The notes: generated by a model from the sequence alone, not told the origin. A stretch of DNA of 15,447 nucleotides from Actinomycetota bacterium (GCA_005800465.1 SYFI01000026.1:1-15447); one strand, 5' to 3'. Positions 1 through 7,380 are shown, numbered from the stretch's first letter. Translations and numbers: made by a program.

Positions 1-445
1 CCAGGCCCTGGTTGCGGTAGTTCTTCGCAATGGAGACCACGAGGCGGAGGTTGCTCTCCACCATCTTCTGCTTGGCCCGAAGATCGCCCATCTCGATGAG
101 CTTGGCGAGCTCAACTTCCTGCTTGGCATTGAGCAGCGGGATGCGACCGATGTCGCGCAGGAAGAGCTGCAGGAGGTCGGTCGTTGACTCGGCCTTGGCG
201 GCAACCCGGCGCGGTCGCTCGGCTTCTTCTGCCAGCTGGGCGCGGCGCTCCTGAGCCTCGGGCTCCTCGAGCAACTCGATGCCGAGCTCGTCAATGTATG
301 CGTACAGACCCTCGGCGTCTTCCTGCACCAGGTCGATGCCCTCAAGCGCAGCCGCGACCTCCTCAATTCCGAGGAAGCCCTGCTCCTGCCCCCGGGCGAG
401 GATTACCTGCATCTCCTCGTTAGCCACGATCTCCTTGAGCGTCAT
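1..445 (-). CDS. rpoD: RNA polymerase primary sigma factor RpoD, N-terminal part (cut by window edge)
   Basis: Housekeeping sigma-70 factor, which directs core RNA polymerase to most promoters. The minus strand is open from an ATG at 445 to the left edge and gives the first 148 residues. Residues 1-65 are an acidic segment (EEVAAALEGIDLVQEDAEG and ELGIELLEEPEA) typical of the short region 1.1 of actinobacterial RpoD. Around residue 90 comes a region 1.2 signature (DLLQLFLRDIGRIPLLNAKQ). Near residues 128-148 is the start of region 2.1, NLRLVVSIAKNYRNQGL, which is almost invariant in primary sigma factors. The core-binding and promoter-recognition regions 2.2-4.2 lie outside the window. A purine-rich GGGGAGACGGG stretch precedes the ATG. 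It is the last gene of a minus-strand series but is separated from the TPR gene by 280 bases, so it probably has its own promoter. Confidence 0.96.
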   Translation of the reverse strand, partial: MTLKEIVANEEMQVILARGQEQGFLGIEEVAAALEGIDLVQEDAEGLYAYIDELGIELLEEPEAQERRAQLAEEAERPRRVAAKAESTTDLLQLFLRDIGRIPLLNAKQEVELAKLIEMGDLRAKQKMVESNLRLVVSIAKNYRNQGL

Positions 446-725
446 TCTCGTCCCGTCTCCCCTCGGCCCGCATGTCACGGGCCCATCGTCCCGACGTCCC
501 ACGTGATCGCGTGGTCGCCGATGTGCATACTGCCGTTGCCGATTGGTGCTCACCCCGACTTGGAGACGGGGGATCCAACGCTGTCCGGTTGATCCCGGGC
601 CCATAACTGATCGGCACTGTTTCAACCGCCCCTTATGGACCGGTTAAAGCGTTCGTGAGTTACTGTAAACATCCTGCTCGCCAAAGTCAGTGGACAACTG
701 ACATTGTTTACCGGATCGTGGCCTG
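446..725 (-). promoter_or_regulatory. rpoD upstream region with candidate promoter and hairpins
   Basis: This 280-base gap between the TPR gene and rpoD has no convincing ORF. Read on the minus strand it holds a TTTACA hexamer (669-664, five of six matches to the -35 consensus). A weak -10 candidate follows: TAACCG at 646-641 with a 17-base spacer, or TTTAAC with a shorter one. Near the start codon, GGCCCG (465-470) can pair with CGGGCC (478-483) around a 7-base loop in the rpoD leader. Further out, GTAAACA (665-671) and TGTTTAC (705-711) are inverted arms that enclose a smaller hairpin and overlap the putative -35. The region must carry the rpoD promoter if rpoD is transcribed independently, but the exact hexamers are uncertain. 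Confidence 0.3.
686..702 (-). terminator. Possible weak hairpin terminator after the TPR gene
   Basis: GTCAGT (686-691) and ACTGAC (697-702) form a 6-bp stem with a 5-base loop, 24 bases past the TPR stop codon. On the minus strand the stem is followed by only three T residues, so it would be a weak intrinsic terminator at best. It may instead be part of an operator. Confidence 0.25.
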
Positions 726-1439
726 TCAGCCGTTTCCGGAAGTTTTCTCCGCCTTTGCGATTCCGGCCAGCAACGTCGCAGCTGTGCGGCCGAGCGGCGT
801 GGTGGCGCCAATCTTCACGACACGGCGCCAAGCGGCAATTGCCCCGGCCCCATCGCGCAGGTAGGCATCCACCCAGCCGCGGTTGAACCACACAAGCTGA
901 CTCCCCGGGTTGCTGGCGGCAAGGCCGGCGAGCGCCACTCCAGCCTTCTTCAGGCCAGCATCACTGCGTGCCCCAGCGACCAGCGCGAGCCCGATCTGTG
1001 CCTCAAGCGACTCCGGCTCTACTGCCAGCGCTCGTCGAAATGCCTGCTCTGCAGCGTCTGGGTTTCCCGCCCGCTGTTGGGCGGCGCCCAACTTCACCTG
1101 CATGGCGGCGTCCCCGGCCCCGGCGGTGGCCGCGTACTGGGCGGCCTGCTGATCGGGGACGAGCTTGGCAATGGGAGCGGGCGCGGGCTCCTCAAGCACC
1201 AGCGCGAGCGGCGGCAGCGACGACGGGCCGCCGGTCAGTTCCTGCCCCGGCGCTGCGACTACGCCGGCCACGATGGGCTGGGCTTTGTCAATTGCAGTGC
1301 CGTCGCCCGTATCGCCGCCGAGCGCGGCACCGAAGCTGATGACAATGGCGGCGAGCGCGAGTCCCACCACCAGCACCGCTACCAGAGCTGCGGGGCGCAC
1401 ACGGCGATTGGGTTCGGATGCAGGGTTGGTCGTCGTCAC
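726..1439 (-). CDS. Membrane-anchored TPR-repeat protein
   Basis: Predicted 237-aa protein of unknown specific function. A short basic N-terminus (NRRVRP) is followed by one hydrophobic helix at about residues 17-40, suggesting an inner-membrane anchor. A Pro/Ala-rich linker (about 50-95) follows, then an Ala-rich helical region from about 100 to 230 with tetratricopeptide character. The clearest TPR unit runs from LGAAQQRAGNPDAAEQAFRR to ALAVEPES (117-144). A second helical pair contains WFNRGWVDAYLRDGAGAIAA (184-203). TPRs normally mediate protein-protein contacts. The GTG at 1439 is chosen because it lies 15 bases after the stop of the upstream allG-like gene and directly precedes the anchor; a longer version from 1544 would overlap that gene heavily and adds unlikely sequence. 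The ribosome binding site is weak, so coupling to the upstream gene is likely. Confidence 0.75.
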   Translation of the reverse strand: MTTTNPASEPNRRVRPAALVAVLVVGLALAAIVISFGAALGGDTGDGTAIDKAQPIVAGVVAAPGQELTGGPSSLPPLALVLEEPAPAPIAKLVPDQQAAQYAATAGAGDAAMQVKLGAAQQRAGNPDAAEQAFRRALAVEPESLEAQIGLALVAGARSDAGLKKAGVALAGLAASNPGSQLVWFNRGWVDAYLRDGAGAIAAWRRVVKIGATTPLGRTAATLLAGIAKAEKTSGNG

Positions 1440-1453
1440 GGCTTCGGAGTGTG

Positions 1454-2683
1454 TCAGCCCGAGGTGCCCGGCATGGGGAGGAGCGTCATGAGGGCATCGC
1501 GAATGGGTGCCATCGGCGTCTGTGCGGCGCCCTCGCCAATCCATCCGGCATGGGTGCGGCTTACGATGGCTGTGGCCACCGACGGGGCCTCATCCATATC
1601 AAGGCACAGGCGGGCATCAATGCCCACCAATTCCAGCAGCCCCTGGTCACCCACCCACGGTGCGGCATCCACCGGGGATGCGCCCTCAACGAATTCGGCG
1701 TGGTCGGGGATGGGTGCCGGGGCCGTAAACCATGCGCCCGGAAGACCGGACAGCATCACACCGATGTCGGTGCCGTTGCTGGTGATGGCCGCCACCAGGC
1801 TGGATCGCGGAACGCCGAGGGTGGACTGCAGCGCCCCGTGCGCGCCGGCGGCCATCACCGGCAGCGCGAAACGGTCGTTGCCCGACACGAGCGCCGTAAT
1901 TGGTGGGATGGCATCGAGCGCCCGGGTTGCGAGCCCGTCAAGGAGCGCCCGCATGAGCAGCATGGTGGCGGCGCGATGCTCCACCACGCCGTCGTCACCC
2001 ATGGCCTCGGCCTCATCGGCAAGCGCCGCAAGATCGATCGGGCCCGTTACCCCGAGCGCGGCGGCGATACCCGGTGCCACCCGGTCGGCCATCAGGCGCT
2101 GTCGCCGGATGGCTGCCACTGAGTGGTTGCCGCTCCACAGGGCGTCGGTAGGGGGGTCCATGAACGGAGCCCAGGCATCGATGCCCGTTCCCTCATCGGT
2201 GACAGTCCATGCGGCCATCGACGGTGAGAGCACCGCGCACATGGGAATGGCCACACCAAATGCGTGGGCTGGCGAGAGCGCGATGGCACCCCGCTCCAGG
2301 ATCGCCATGGCCTCGTCGGCGTCGGGTGCCCAACCCTCCAGCAACACCGCGGCGATGAGCGCGCGGCGAAGGGGTGGCCCCACGCGCTCCCACTCCACCG
2401 GCGGCCCGGGATGCAAGATGGTCCGGTCCTCAAGTCCCGGCACCAATTCGCCAGCCAGCCCGGCGCCCACGAGATGCGGGCGGGCGGCGTCGAGGCGGCC
2501 AAGCGCCTCGCGGTTGGCGTCTTCCATCTCATCATCTGCATATGCCCGTGTGAGCAGGGAGACGATGCCCAGATCGCCGCGTGCCGGCGGGTCCCAGTCC
2601 ACGGTGAGCGGTTCAAACCCCTGGGCGCGGAGCGCGGCGTCCTCGCGGGGCGCCCCGATGGTGGCGATGGCGAGCGCGGGCAT
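1454..2683 (-). CDS. DUF1116 / AllG (YlbE)-like protein with a FdrA-tail-like N-terminal extension
   Basis: A 409-aa homologue of E. coli AllG (YlbE), one of three subunits reported to form oxamate carbamoyltransferase (AllFGH), which splits oxalurate to oxamate and carbamoyl phosphate in anaerobic allantoin use. The match starts near residue 55 (ANREALGRLDAARPHLV) and continues through TILHPGPPVEWERV, LLEGWAPDADEAMAILERG, MGDDGVVEHRAATMLLMRAL and LSGLPGAWFTAPAP, all recognisable DUF1116 segments. Residues 1-45 are extra relative to AllG. They contain GAPREDAALRAQGFEPLTVD followed by WDPPARGD, which resembles the C-terminal tail of FdrA proteins. The start at 2683 is the only in-frame initiator after the TauE stop codon; no clear Shine-Dalgarno is visible. 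It probably forms an operon with the transporter upstream and the TPR gene downstream. No AllH homologue is present, so enzymatic activity is unproven. Confidence 0.85.
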   Translation of the reverse strand: MPALAIATIGAPREDAALRAQGFEPLTVDWDPPARGDLGIVSLLTRAYADDEMEDANREALGRLDAARPHLVGAGLAGELVPGLEDRTILHPGPPVEWERVGPPLRRALIAAVLLEGWAPDADEAMAILERGAIALSPAHAFGVAIPMCAVLSPSMAAWTVTDEGTGIDAWAPFMDPPTDALWSGNHSVAAIRRQRLMADRVAPGIAAALGVTGPIDLAALADEAEAMGDDGVVEHRAATMLLMRALLDGLATRALDAIPPITALVSGNDRFALPVMAAGAHGALQSTLGVPRSSLVAAITSNGTDIGVMLSGLPGAWFTAPAPIPDHAEFVEGASPVDAAPWVGDQGLLELVGIDARLCLDMDEAPSVATAIVSRTHAGWIGEGAAQTPMAPIRDALMTLLPMPGTSG

Positions 2684-2725
2684 GTGCTGATCGTAGGCGC
2701 CGCCCCGGAGGTCGCCGCGGCCGGG

Positions 2726-3493
2726 CTAGATCCGGAGGAAGAACACGATGGTCATAGCGAGCCCGAGGGTGATGATCCCCCAGCGGAACGGGCGCTCGGG
2801 GATGTGCTGCACGCTCTTCCCGCCAGCCCAGCCTCCACCCCATGCACCCACGCCCATCAGTACGCCCGCTGCCCAGTACACATGGCCGCTGAATGCAAAG
2901 AGCAGTGCCGCCGCGCCATTTGCCGCAAGCGACATGAGCAACTTCAGGGCATTCAGCCGGTTGAGAGTGTCGCTCAGCAGAAGGTTGAGGATGGCGATGG
3001 TGACGATGCCGAGGCCAGCCCCGAAGTAGCCACCGTACACGGTGGCGGCAAAGATTGGGATGAGGATGATTGCGGTACGCGCCTCGCCGCTCACACCACG
3101 CGCACTTGCGGTGAGCCTGCGCAGTGGTCCCTGAAATGCCAAGAGGGCCGTGGCGAAAAGGATGAGCCAGGGCACCAGGATGGTGAACAGATACTCGCCA
3201 CTCACCAGCAGCAGCACCCCACCCGTGATGCCTCCGCAGATAGCGGTGATGGCAAGCGTGCGCGCGAGGTCACGCCGGCCTCCGAAGTCATCGCGCTGCG
3301 CAAGCACTCCACCTGCATACCCCGGGGACAGCGCAACGGCGTTGGTGATGTTGGCATCGAGCGACGGGATGCCGATGGCCGTGAGCACCGGGAAGGTCAC
3401 AAGCGTGCCGCCGCCGGCAACCGAATTGACGAATCCCCCGCCGATACCGCCGAGGAATGCGAAGAGGAGGGCGAGGGAGCCGAGGTCATGCAT
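2726..3493 (-). CDS. TauE/SafE family (DUF81) membrane transporter
   Basis: A 255-aa, strongly hydrophobic protein with about seven to eight predicted membrane helices and the internal repeat typical of the TauE/SafE family, whose members export sulfite, sulfoacetate or other organic anions. The first repeat carries GGIGGGFVNSVAGGGTLVTF (about 15-34) and then the PSLDANITNAVALSPGYAGG region. The second carries YGGYFGAGLGIVTIAIL followed by NRLNALKLLMSLAANG. The length is normal for the family. It starts at ATG 3493 with no Shine-Dalgarno; a GATAGT hexamer about 10 bases upstream could be a -10 box giving a nearly leaderless transcript. It is first in a minus-strand operon with the AllG-like gene 42 bases downstream, so the substrate may be linked to that gene's metabolism, but sequence does not reveal it. 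Confidence 0.88.
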   Translation of the reverse strand: MHDLGSLALLFAFLGGIGGGFVNSVAGGGTLVTFPVLTAIGIPSLDANITNAVALSPGYAGGVLAQRDDFGGRRDLARTLAITAICGGITGGVLLLVSGEYLFTILVPWLILFATALLAFQGPLRRLTASARGVSGEARTAIILIPIFAATVYGGYFGAGLGIVTIAILNLLLSDTLNRLNALKLLMSLAANGAAALLFAFSGHVYWAAGVLMGVGAWGGGWAGGKSVQHIPERPFRWGIITLGLAMTIVFFLRI

Positions 3494-3626
3494 GCGGCGG
3501 CAACTATCGCACGCGCATCGCCCGCGCGTCCGGGCGCTTTACATTCCGGGCCAGCGGGGCCGCCGAGTGGTTGCACGCAATCGAATACGGATCGGGGTCA
3601 CAACGTTGGCGTGCAGGGAGGGCGGC

Positions 3627-4043
3627 GTGCGCGGCGAAACGGCGGGCATGACGACTCCGCGATCACTCATCCTTTCCGACGCCGCCGAGGTGTGTGGCAC
3701 CACCAAGAAGGCGCTCGAGCGACGCGCCGAGCGCGGCACGCTGACCGTGGGCCGTCGGGGTGGGGTACGTGTTGTGGATGTGGCCGAGCTGCTGCGCGTG
3801 GGCCTGCTGGCATCCGATGCGCAGGTATCGGTGCCGCGTCCATCCGGCCCGATGGACCGTCCTCTCGCGGTGCTGGCCCGGCGCGTGGCTGAGGCCGACG
3901 ACGATCTGACCGATCTCCGTGCCACGCTCGTTTCAACCGAGGCCGCGCTCAGGCGTGCCCGCGATGAGGCCCGGGTGCTCCGCACGCGTCTCGCCGTCCT
4001 CGCCACCGGTACCCAGCCCGACATGGTGGCCGAGACCGCCTGA
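3627..4043 (+). CDS. Small MerR/excisionase-like helix-turn-helix protein with C-terminal coiled coil
   Basis: Predicted 138-aa protein, probably DNA binding. From about residue 12, LILSDAAEVCGTTKKALERR and then AERGTLTVGRRGGVRVVDVA follow the plan of the winged HTH_17/MerR N-terminal domain: helix, turn, recognition helix, then a short beta wing setting the next helix. After a Pro-rich linker, residues about 75-125 (VAEADDDLTDLRATLVSTEA, then RRARDEARVLRTRLAV) form a heptad-rich coiled coil suited to dimerisation. The GTG at 3627 is preferred because AGGGAGG (3615-3621) lies 5 bases upstream. The ATG at 3648 is the alternative but has no ribosome binding site. It sits between the divergent transporter/allG-like and fdrA-like transcription units, so a role as local regulator is attractive but unproven. 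It is the first gene of the plus-strand operon. Confidence 0.7.
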   Translation: MRGETAGMTTPRSLILSDAAEVCGTTKKALERRAERGTLTVGRRGGVRVVDVAELLRVGLLASDAQVSVPRPSGPMDRPLAVLARRVAEADDDLTDLRATLVSTEAALRRARDEARVLRTRLAVLATGTQPDMVAETA

Positions 4044-4093
4044 CGGCCACCGGTGACGCCGCCGTCCCCGCTGCCCGGTAGCGTGGGGACGCC

Positions 4094-5338
4094 GTGAGTG
4101 ACGTCATCCAGTTCCCAGAGCACGACCCCACCGACACGCCCATCGAGACGTTGGTCGTTGCTGCACCGGCCGGCGACGCCACCGCCGGTCTGGTGGTCAT
4201 CGGTGTGCCAAGCGGGTATGCCGCGCTCGAGGCCCATCGGGCCATTGGGGCAGGTGCCGATGTGATGCTGGTGAGCGACGGCGTATCGATTGACGACGAG
4301 GTGGTGCTGAAGCGCCGGGCGCACGACGCAGGCCACCTCCTCATGGGCCCCGGGTGTGAGACCGCCATCATCGGTGGCATCGGCATCGGATTTGCCAACG
4401 CAGTGAGTGCCGGCCGGGTGGGGGTCATCGCCACATCGGGCACGTCTGCACAGGAGGCCACGGTGCTGCTCGACCGGTTCGGCGTGGGTGTGAGCACCTG
4501 CCTCGTCACCGGCTGCCGCGACCTCACCGACAAGGTGGGCGCCGCGACGGCACTCGACTCGCTGGCGCGCCTGGCCACCGATACTGCCACCGAGGTCATT
4601 CTGCTGGTGGCTGATGCCTGGTCGCCCGAGGTTGCGCGCCGTCTGCTTCCCGCTCTGGCAGCCACCGGCAAGCCTGGGTCGGTGTGCCTGATGGGGGCCG
4701 ACGGCGTGGCATCTCCTGACGGGGTGGAGGTGCATCCGGCAATTGATGGCGCTGCGCTCGGTGCTGCGCGCCTCGCCGGTGCCCGCCCGGTCATCCCTGC
4801 CACCGAGCCCACGGGATGGGTGAGCGCCGGGCATGTACGGGGCATCTTTTCGGGGAGCGGGCTGTGTGCTGAGGCATCAGCCATTCTCGCGGGGAGGCTT
4901 GGCCGGGTGGTGAGCAACGCACCCGCTGGCGACGCCGTGCCACTCGAGGGCGACGAGGTGGTGCGCGGACATGCGTGTCTCGACGTGGCCACGGCTGCGC
5001 GCGAGCACGGTGCACCGCATCCCATTGAGGATCCTGAGCACAGGGCACGCTTGCTCGTCGACACCGTGGCCGACCAGACGGTGGCCGTTGTGCTGCTTGA
5101 CGTCGTTCTGGGGTACGCCGCGCATCCCGACCCGGTGGGTGCGCTCGCACCCGCACTCTCGCGGGCGCTACAGGCACGGCCGTCGTTGCAGGTGGTGGCC
5201 CACGTGGTGGGTACCGAGGCCGACCCCCAGGTGCTGTCGGACCAAGAGGCCAAGTTGGAGGCACTCGGCGTACGGCTGGCGCCGACCAGCGGGCAGGCGG
5301 CCCGGCTCGCGGCTGCGCTTGTGCGACCGGGGCGGTGA
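4094..5338 (+). CDS. FdrA/AllF-like protein (succinyl-CoA synthetase alpha-like), shortened at both ends
   Basis: A 414-aa homologue of E. coli FdrA (AllF), the acyl-CoA-synthetase-like subunit of oxamate carbamoyltransferase. Matching segments include SDGVSIDDEVVLKRRAHDAG (61-80), GIGIGFANAVSAGRVGVIAT (95-114), SGTSAQEATVLLDRFGVGVS (115-134), CRDLTDKVGA (141-150), GIFSGSGLCAEASAILAGRL, then VVLLDVVLGYAAHPDPVGAL and GTEADPQVLSDQEAKLEALG near the end. E. coli FdrA is about 555 aa. This protein lacks about 110 N-terminal residues and stops at AALVRPGR, just before the conserved tail found in FdrA proteins. The usual GPDCGT loop reads GPGCET (85-90). It starts at GTG 4094, with GTGGGGA just upstream. 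Its last base region overlaps the glycosyltransferase start (GTGA), so the two are translationally coupled. Catalytic competence is uncertain without AllH. Confidence 0.87.
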   Translation: MSDVIQFPEHDPTDTPIETLVVAAPAGDATAGLVVIGVPSGYAALEAHRAIGAGADVMLVSDGVSIDDEVVLKRRAHDAGHLLMGPGCETAIIGGIGIGFANAVSAGRVGVIATSGTSAQEATVLLDRFGVGVSTCLVTGCRDLTDKVGAATALDSLARLATDTATEVILLVADAWSPEVARRLLPALAATGKPGSVCLMGADGVASPDGVEVHPAIDGAALGAARLAGARPVIPATEPTGWVSAGHVRGIFSGSGLCAEASAILAGRLGRVVSNAPAGDAVPLEGDEVVRGHACLDVATAAREHGAPHPIEDPEHRARLLVDTVADQTVAVVLLDVVLGYAAHPDPVGALAPALSRALQARPSLQVVAHVVGTEADPQVLSDQEAKLEALGVRLAPTSGQAARLAAALVRPGR

Positions 5339-6504
5339 GGGTCCGGCTCGTCACCTACTCCGCAATGCCGCGGGGGGGTGCAATGCATGCGCGGTGCCTG
5401 GTGGAGTCACTCGCGGCGCGTGGACACGAGGTTGAGATCTGGGCGCTCACGCTCGAAGGGGCCGGCATCGCCGTCGCTCCGTCGGTGCCCATTCATCGGG
5501 TGGCGGTCGCGTGGGTTCCGGGCGAAGCGCCCGCAGCGCGCGTGGAACGCTGCTCCGCCGTGCTCGCGGCAGCATTGCGGGGTGCACCGGCAGTGGACAT
5601 CAACCACGCGCAGGACATGCTGGCGGCCCGGGCGCTGCTCGCCCTACGGGCCGAGGGCGAGATCCCTCACGTGGTCAGCACGGTGCACCACACCGAGGTG
5701 TTTGAGGATCGCTTCCTCGAAGAGTGCCAGCGGGCATCGATTCAGGATGTTGATCGCTCCATTGCGGTGTCGGCGTTCTGGGCCGATCGGCTGGCGCACG
5801 AGTTCGGGGTAGAGGCTCCGGTTGTGCCCAACGGGGTAGATGCTGCCCGGTTCGCATCTCCCGGTCTTGATCGGGCCGCAGCCGGGGCACGCATGGGGTG
5901 GGGCGATCGCCCGGTGGTGCTCGCCGTGGGCGGGGTGCAGCCGCGAAAGGGCAGCCGCGGGCTGTTAGAGGCCTACGCGCGGTCTCGGGCACGGTTGCCG
6001 GAGGGCGCGTTGCTGGTGATCGCCGGGGGCGATGGCATCTATGCATCCGATGCGCATGAGGTTGCCTGGCGGAATGACGCCTCCCGCCTCGGGCTTGTGG
6101 TTCATGAGGGCCCTGATGCTCCGCCCGGGGCGCATGTGGCACGTATTGGCGTGGTGGCAGACGACGACATGCCGGTGCTCTACCGGGCATCAGACGTGTT
6201 GGCGTTTCCGTCCACGCGGGAGGGCTTTGGGCTGGTGCTGCTTGAGGCCGCAGCCGCCGGACTTCCGGTGGTCGTGAGCGACCTGCCTGTGTTCTCGGAG
6301 TTCATGGAGGACGGCGTGGACTGCCTGATGGTGCCGGTTGGTGATCCAGCAGACCTCGCCAATGTGCTGGCCCGCGTGATGAAAGACCCGGTCCTGCGCG
6401 ATGGTCTGGTGGCCCGTGCGCACGAGACCGCCGCCAGGTATTCCTGGGATGAGACCGCCGCGCGTAACGAAGCGGTCTACGCGGCATTCCTCGCAGGGGG
6501 CTGA
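5335..6504 (+). CDS. GT-B family 4 glycosyltransferase, MSMEG_0565-like
   Basis: A 389-aa cytoplasmic glycosyltransferase with the two-Rossmann GT-B fold. The N-terminal domain begins LVTYSAMPRGGAMHARCLVE and contains the INHAQD and STVHHTEVFEDR segments characteristic of the MSMEG_0565 family as I recall it. The nucleotide-sugar domain begins at AVGGVQPRKGS, and residues 296-304 (E-GFGLVLL-E) give the EX7E motif of GT4 retaining enzymes. Length is normal. Acceptor and donor are unknown. Family members are usually found with a nitrilase, a radical SAM protein and a GNAT protein (the Nit1-C cluster); none is visible here. The GTG start overlaps the fdrA-like stop. It is followed at 1 base by the propeller gene. 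It carries one rare TTA codon at 5965-5967. Confidence 0.87.
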   Translation: MRVRLVTYSAMPRGGAMHARCLVESLAARGHEVEIWALTLEGAGIAVAPSVPIHRVAVAWVPGEAPAARVERCSAVLAAALRGAPAVDINHAQDMLAARALLALRAEGEIPHVVSTVHHTEVFEDRFLEECQRASIQDVDRSIAVSAFWADRLAHEFGVEAPVVPNGVDAARFASPGLDRAAAGARMGWGDRPVVLAVGGVQPRKGSRGLLEAYARSRARLPEGALLVIAGGDGIYASDAHEVAWRNDASRLGLVVHEGPDAPPGAHVARIGVVADDDMPVLYRASDVLAFPSTREGFGLVLLEAAAAGLPVVVSDLPVFSEFMEDGVDCLMVPVGDPADLANVLARVMKDPVLRDGLVARAHETAARYSWDETAARNEAVYAAFLAGG

Positions 6505-6505
6505 G

Positions 6506-7369
6506 ATGGCGTCCCGTCACGGCGGCCTCGAGGTGGAGGGCATATTCTCGGTGGTGGCGTCGCGTGCCTGGCCGGGGTCGGCCATTGCAGTGTCACCCGA
6601 CGGTGAATGGGTTGCCGTCGCCCTCCCAGGGCGCGTTGTGGTGGCACGCCTGCCCGATCTTTCGGATGAGCGCGAGATCCTTGTTGCCGACGTGCGGTCA
6701 CTGGTTGCCGTCGATGCCACCCGGCTTGCACTCGCCCCGCATCGCGGGGTGCTCGTGATTGATGACCCCGCCGGATCACCGCACGTGGGCGTGCGTGCCC
6801 GCGGTGCGGGGCGGGTGCACCTGAACAGTTCCGGTGATGGTGCACTGGTGGCAGTGGGTAACCGTGCGGCACTCCCCCGGTCCACTGTGGTCACCCGCGT
6901 TGATGGCGGGCGCACGCGTGGCTGGACTGCGGGCATCGTGGGCGCCACCGCGGCTGCGTGGCTCGATCACGGTGACCTCGCGGTGGCTGCGGGACTCGAC
7001 TTGGTGCTGGTGCGCGGCGGTGAAGAGGAGGCCCGCGCCCGGGGCCCGCTGGGCGAACCCATCACCGCCGTCGTGACCGTGCCGGGCGGGGTGGCCATCG
7101 CTGGAGCGGGCCCCCGGGTGGTGCTGCATTTCACCGGCGCGCGGGCCGAGCGCCCCGCAATCGATGTGCCCCCGGGCGGCGGGCGCTCTTTGCAGGTGGG
7201 CGACGGGCTGCTGGTGACCGGAACGCGCTCGCTTGGGGAGCGCGTGGTGGTGCACGACCTGACATCGGGCGATCAGGTCGCCGCCACCCGGGGGGTGGCC
7301 ACGGCTGCGGCAGCCGGTGGCGTCGTGGTGGGCACCGGACGCGAGGGGACCGTGGTGCTGGCGCGCTGA
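6506..7369 (+). CDS. Beta-propeller-like (WD40-type) protein of unknown function
   Basis: A 287-aa protein made of repeated short beta-strand patterns of about 40-45 residues, for example AIAVSPDGEWVAVALPGRVV, then DATRLALAPHRGVLVI, NSSGDGALVAVGNRAAL, AWLDHGDLAVAAGLDLVLVR, AVVTVPGGVAIAGAGPRVVL and LQVGDGLLVTGTRSLGERVV. This spacing suggests a six-bladed propeller. No signal peptide or membrane helix is present, so it is probably cytoplasmic. No catalytic motif is recognised. ATG 6506 is preceded by GCAGGGGGC and lies one base after the glycosyltransferase stop, which indicates a shared transcript and suggests a scaffold or accessory role. Specific function cannot be assigned. Confidence 0.75.
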   Translation: MASRHGGLEVEGIFSVVASRAWPGSAIAVSPDGEWVAVALPGRVVVARLPDLSDEREILVADVRSLVAVDATRLALAPHRGVLVIDDPAGSPHVGVRARGAGRVHLNSSGDGALVAVGNRAALPRSTVVTRVDGGRTRGWTAGIVGATAAAWLDHGDLAVAAGLDLVLVRGGEEEARARGPLGEPITAVVTVPGGVAIAGAGPRVVLHFTGARAERPAIDVPPGGGRSLQVGDGLLVTGTRSLGERVVVHDLTSGDQVAATRGVATAAAAGGVVVGTGREGTVVLAR

Positions 7370-7380
7370 GGAAGGAGGCC

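Noticed and set aside
1077..2690. A 537-codon open frame on the plus strand
   Set aside because: It lies antisense to the TPR and AllG-like genes, whose protein matches are clear. Its translation is Ser/Ala/Arg-rich with no domain, a usual shadow in G+C-rich DNA.
2684..2728. TauE-AllG fusion by readthrough
   Set aside because: The two genes are in the same frame across a TAG and 14 codons, but nothing suggests recoding, and both proteins have normal boundaries apart from the AllG extension.
2264..3892. A 542-codon open frame on the plus strand
   Set aside because: Antisense to the AllG-like and TauE genes and out of frame with the HTH gene; composition rich in Gly, Arg, His and Glu without recognisable motifs.
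3539..5388. Long minus-strand frames opposite the HTH and FdrA-like genes
   Set aside because: They are Ser/Thr/Arg-rich shadows of recognised plus-strand genes.
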